A stretch of 64,000 bases of DNA, taken from positions 124,001-188,000 of the forward strand of contig NZ_JANKBZ010000014.1 of assembly GCF_024623785.1 (NCBI RefSeq), written 5' to 3'. This document shows, piece by piece, positions 62,755 to 64,000 of this stretch. The stretch's first letter is position 1. Every line of letters begins with the position of its first letter. Made by a program: the position numbers and the translations under genes. The DNA comes from Archangium lipolyticum. GTDB lineage: Bacteria; Myxococcota; Myxococcia; Myxococcales; Myxococcaceae. Below the pieces are notes generated by a model. The model was not told the origin of the DNA. It saw only the letters and a list, made by a program, of their open reading frames with translations, and searched no databases.

Positions 62755-63306
62755 TCAGAGGAGATCGGAGAAGTCCGGGGCGCGCGCGCTCAGGAAGGCC
62801 ATCAGCGTGGCGAGGCGACCGGGCGTCAGCCGGCGATCCCGGCGCAGCATGACCACGCTCGCGGCGGCGCCGCGGAAATCGGCGAGGACCTCGACTGCCG
62901 CGCCGCTCCGGAGCGAGGCGGCCGCGAGGTAGAGCGGGACGCATGCCATGCCGCCGCCCGCGAGCATCGTACCCCAGACGGCGTCGCCGTCGTCGAACGC
63001 GAACCGCGCCCGTGGCTCGTAGGTCCCCCCGATCGTGCCGACCACCGTCCGGTGGGGCCAGGGCTGGATCCGTCCGCTCTGGGGGTTCCGGAACCTGACG
63101 AGGTCGTGCTCGTCGAGCTCCGCGATCGTCCGCGGCGCGGGTCGCCGGGCGAGGTAGGTCGCCGATCCCGTGCGCATGTCGGCGCTCTCGGAGGCGGTCC
63201 TGCAGCCCACGCGTAGCATTTTGCCGGCCTGAGCGTACGAAAGCGAAACGCCGCGGTCGTCTCGAACCGCGGCGCTTGGCACCGTCACGCTCCCGATACG
63301 TGACAA
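62755..63306 (-). pseudogene. LysR-family regulator without its DNA-binding domain
   Basis: The frame from about 63150 on reads ATYLARRPAPRTIAELDEHDLVRF, YEPRARFAFDDGDAVWGTMLAGGGMACVP, FRGAAASVVMLRRDRRLTPGRLATLMAFL, the C-terminal effector-binding half of a LysR regulator. The expected ~150 N-terminal residues, including the helix-turn-helix, are absent: the first ~50 codons of the open frame show no homology and no HTH. This is a truncated pseudogene or a free effector domain. Confidence 0.6.
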
Positions 63307-63361
63307 ACATCATAATCCTCATTACCTTGACAAGACCTGAAAACAAGGAAGGGGCTCGAGG

Positions 63362-64000
63362 ATGTTCCAGCGTGCATGGATGCATGGAAGGCGGAAACAA
63401 CGGACCATGGGAATCGTCGCCTTGGGGGCGCTCCTGGTTGTCGGCGGGGCGACCATGGGGGATGCCTCGGCAACGACTTCAACGACGACCGCGCAGCCGA
63501 CCACGACGACCACAGCATCCAGTTCCGGGAACACGTTTCCTGATCGTTGGAGTGTCGGTGCGCCGGGTGTCGGAACGTACAGCCAAACCGACGCCCATCT
63601 TCCGGTGCCGGCCGGCTACACGGAGATCTCACCACCAAACGGCGAATACGACCTCTATACCTGCGGATCCGTTGTACTCGACCACGTCTACATCCGCGGA
63701 TTCATCTACCTCGGAACGAACTGCTCGGGCACGGTGACGATCAAGAACTCGATCATTGCGCCTCCCGCAGGTACCACCCAACGGAGCATCCTCAACAACT
63801 CGAACGGTGGACTCACGCTCAACATCATAGACACCACCATTCGTCCGGAACCCGTGCCGCTCGGCGGAACCAACGCCGCCCTCACGGATCACGCCACGAA
63901 CGGATGCGCTCCGAACTGCTACATCAACATGAACCGTGTGGACGTGGCGAACAGTGGTGGCATGTGTCTCTGCGGGGAGAACACCACCATTGAGAACAGC
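63362..64000 (+). CDS. Secreted right-handed beta-helix-like protein, C-terminus off the window
   Basis: Open from ATG 63362 to the right edge, 213 codons visible. A basic N-terminus and hydrophobic stretch (GIVALGALLVVGGATMGDASA) form a signal peptide, followed by a Thr/Ser-rich linker (TTSTTTAQPTTTTTASSS) and a domain with short beta rungs (VVLDHVYIRGFIYLGTNCSGTVTIKN, LTLNIIDTTIRP, NRVDVANSGGMCLCGENTTIENS) that resembles pectate-lyase-like or polysaccharide-binding beta-helices. Several cysteines are regularly spaced. AAGGAAGGGG precedes the ATG. Divergent from the LysR fragment. Confidence 0.7.
   Translation, partial: MFQRAWMHGRRKQRTMGIVALGALLVVGGATMGDASATTSTTTAQPTTTTTASSSGNTFPDRWSVGAPGVGTYSQTDAHLPVPAGYTEISPPNGEYDLYTCGSVVLDHVYIRGFIYLGTNCSGTVTIKNSIIAPPAGTTQRSILNNSNGGLTLNIIDTTIRPEPVPLGGTNAALTDHATNGCAPNCYINMNRVDVANSGGMCLCGENTTIENS

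Overview
The window is high-GC DNA of a myxobacterium, most likely of the Cystobacter/Archangium/Myxococcus lineage. The evidence is the mix of hut genes, lipoproteins with LxGC/LxAC boxes, FG-GAP and RCC1 repeat proteins, a DUF2381-like remnant, SitA-like polymorphic toxins and the gene order tilS-ftsH-folP-glmM-pdxJ-acpS-nnrD-tsaE. Assignments rest on reading the translations and motifs; no database search was run.

Layout. 1-11 kb: mostly housekeeping and secreted proteins (MBL-fold RNase, argG, hutU-hutI, a glutamine amidotransferase) plus a compact secreted papain-like effector with an overlapping immunity-type gene (4.6-5.6 kb). 11.1-20.7 kb: one long minus-strand block of core genes for cofactor, cell-wall, folate and tRNA functions. 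20.8-21.6 kb: a probable small RNA with its own promoter and terminator, then two tandem ribbon-helix-helix genes. 21.6-34.1 kb: an outer-membrane receptor/lipoprotein operon, a ChaN-like gene, a zinc dehydrogenase, surface lipoproteins and an acyl-CoA carboxylase beta subunit.

34.1-41.9 kb is a decayed accessory island. It starts at a tRNA-T-arm-like hairpin and holds two polymorphic-toxin loci whose toxin genes are broken but whose immunity-type genes are open, two halves of an RCC1/Ig-like gene in opposite orientations around a recombinase scrap, an AT-richer lipoprotein, a DUF2381-like fragment, and IS5- and IS91-type transposase remnants. 42.0-55.9 kb holds a large protein of unknown function, a LysR regulator divergent from a glutathione transferase, an SDR, an AlkD-like protein, an SGNH hydrolase, a TetR regulator divergent from a DUF418 membrane protein with a perfect palindrome between them, an esterase lipoprotein, a methyltransferase and a deoxyhypusine-synthase-like enzyme.

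56.7-62.6 kb is the most interesting part. A LanL/LanKC-type lanthipeptide synthetase (lyase-like, kinase and LanC domains, with the zinc ligands present) lies about 1.3 kb from a 70-residue precursor peptide that has a nitrile-hydratase-like (NHLP-type) leader and a Cys/Thr/Ser-rich core. The precursor promoter carries two strong palindromes. A TPR-like protein lies between synthetase and precursor, and IS66/IS3 remnants and a terpene-cyclase-like gene lie beyond. A near-identical 26-bp direct repeat brackets the whole segment. The right end holds a truncated LysR gene and the start of a secreted beta-helix-type protein.
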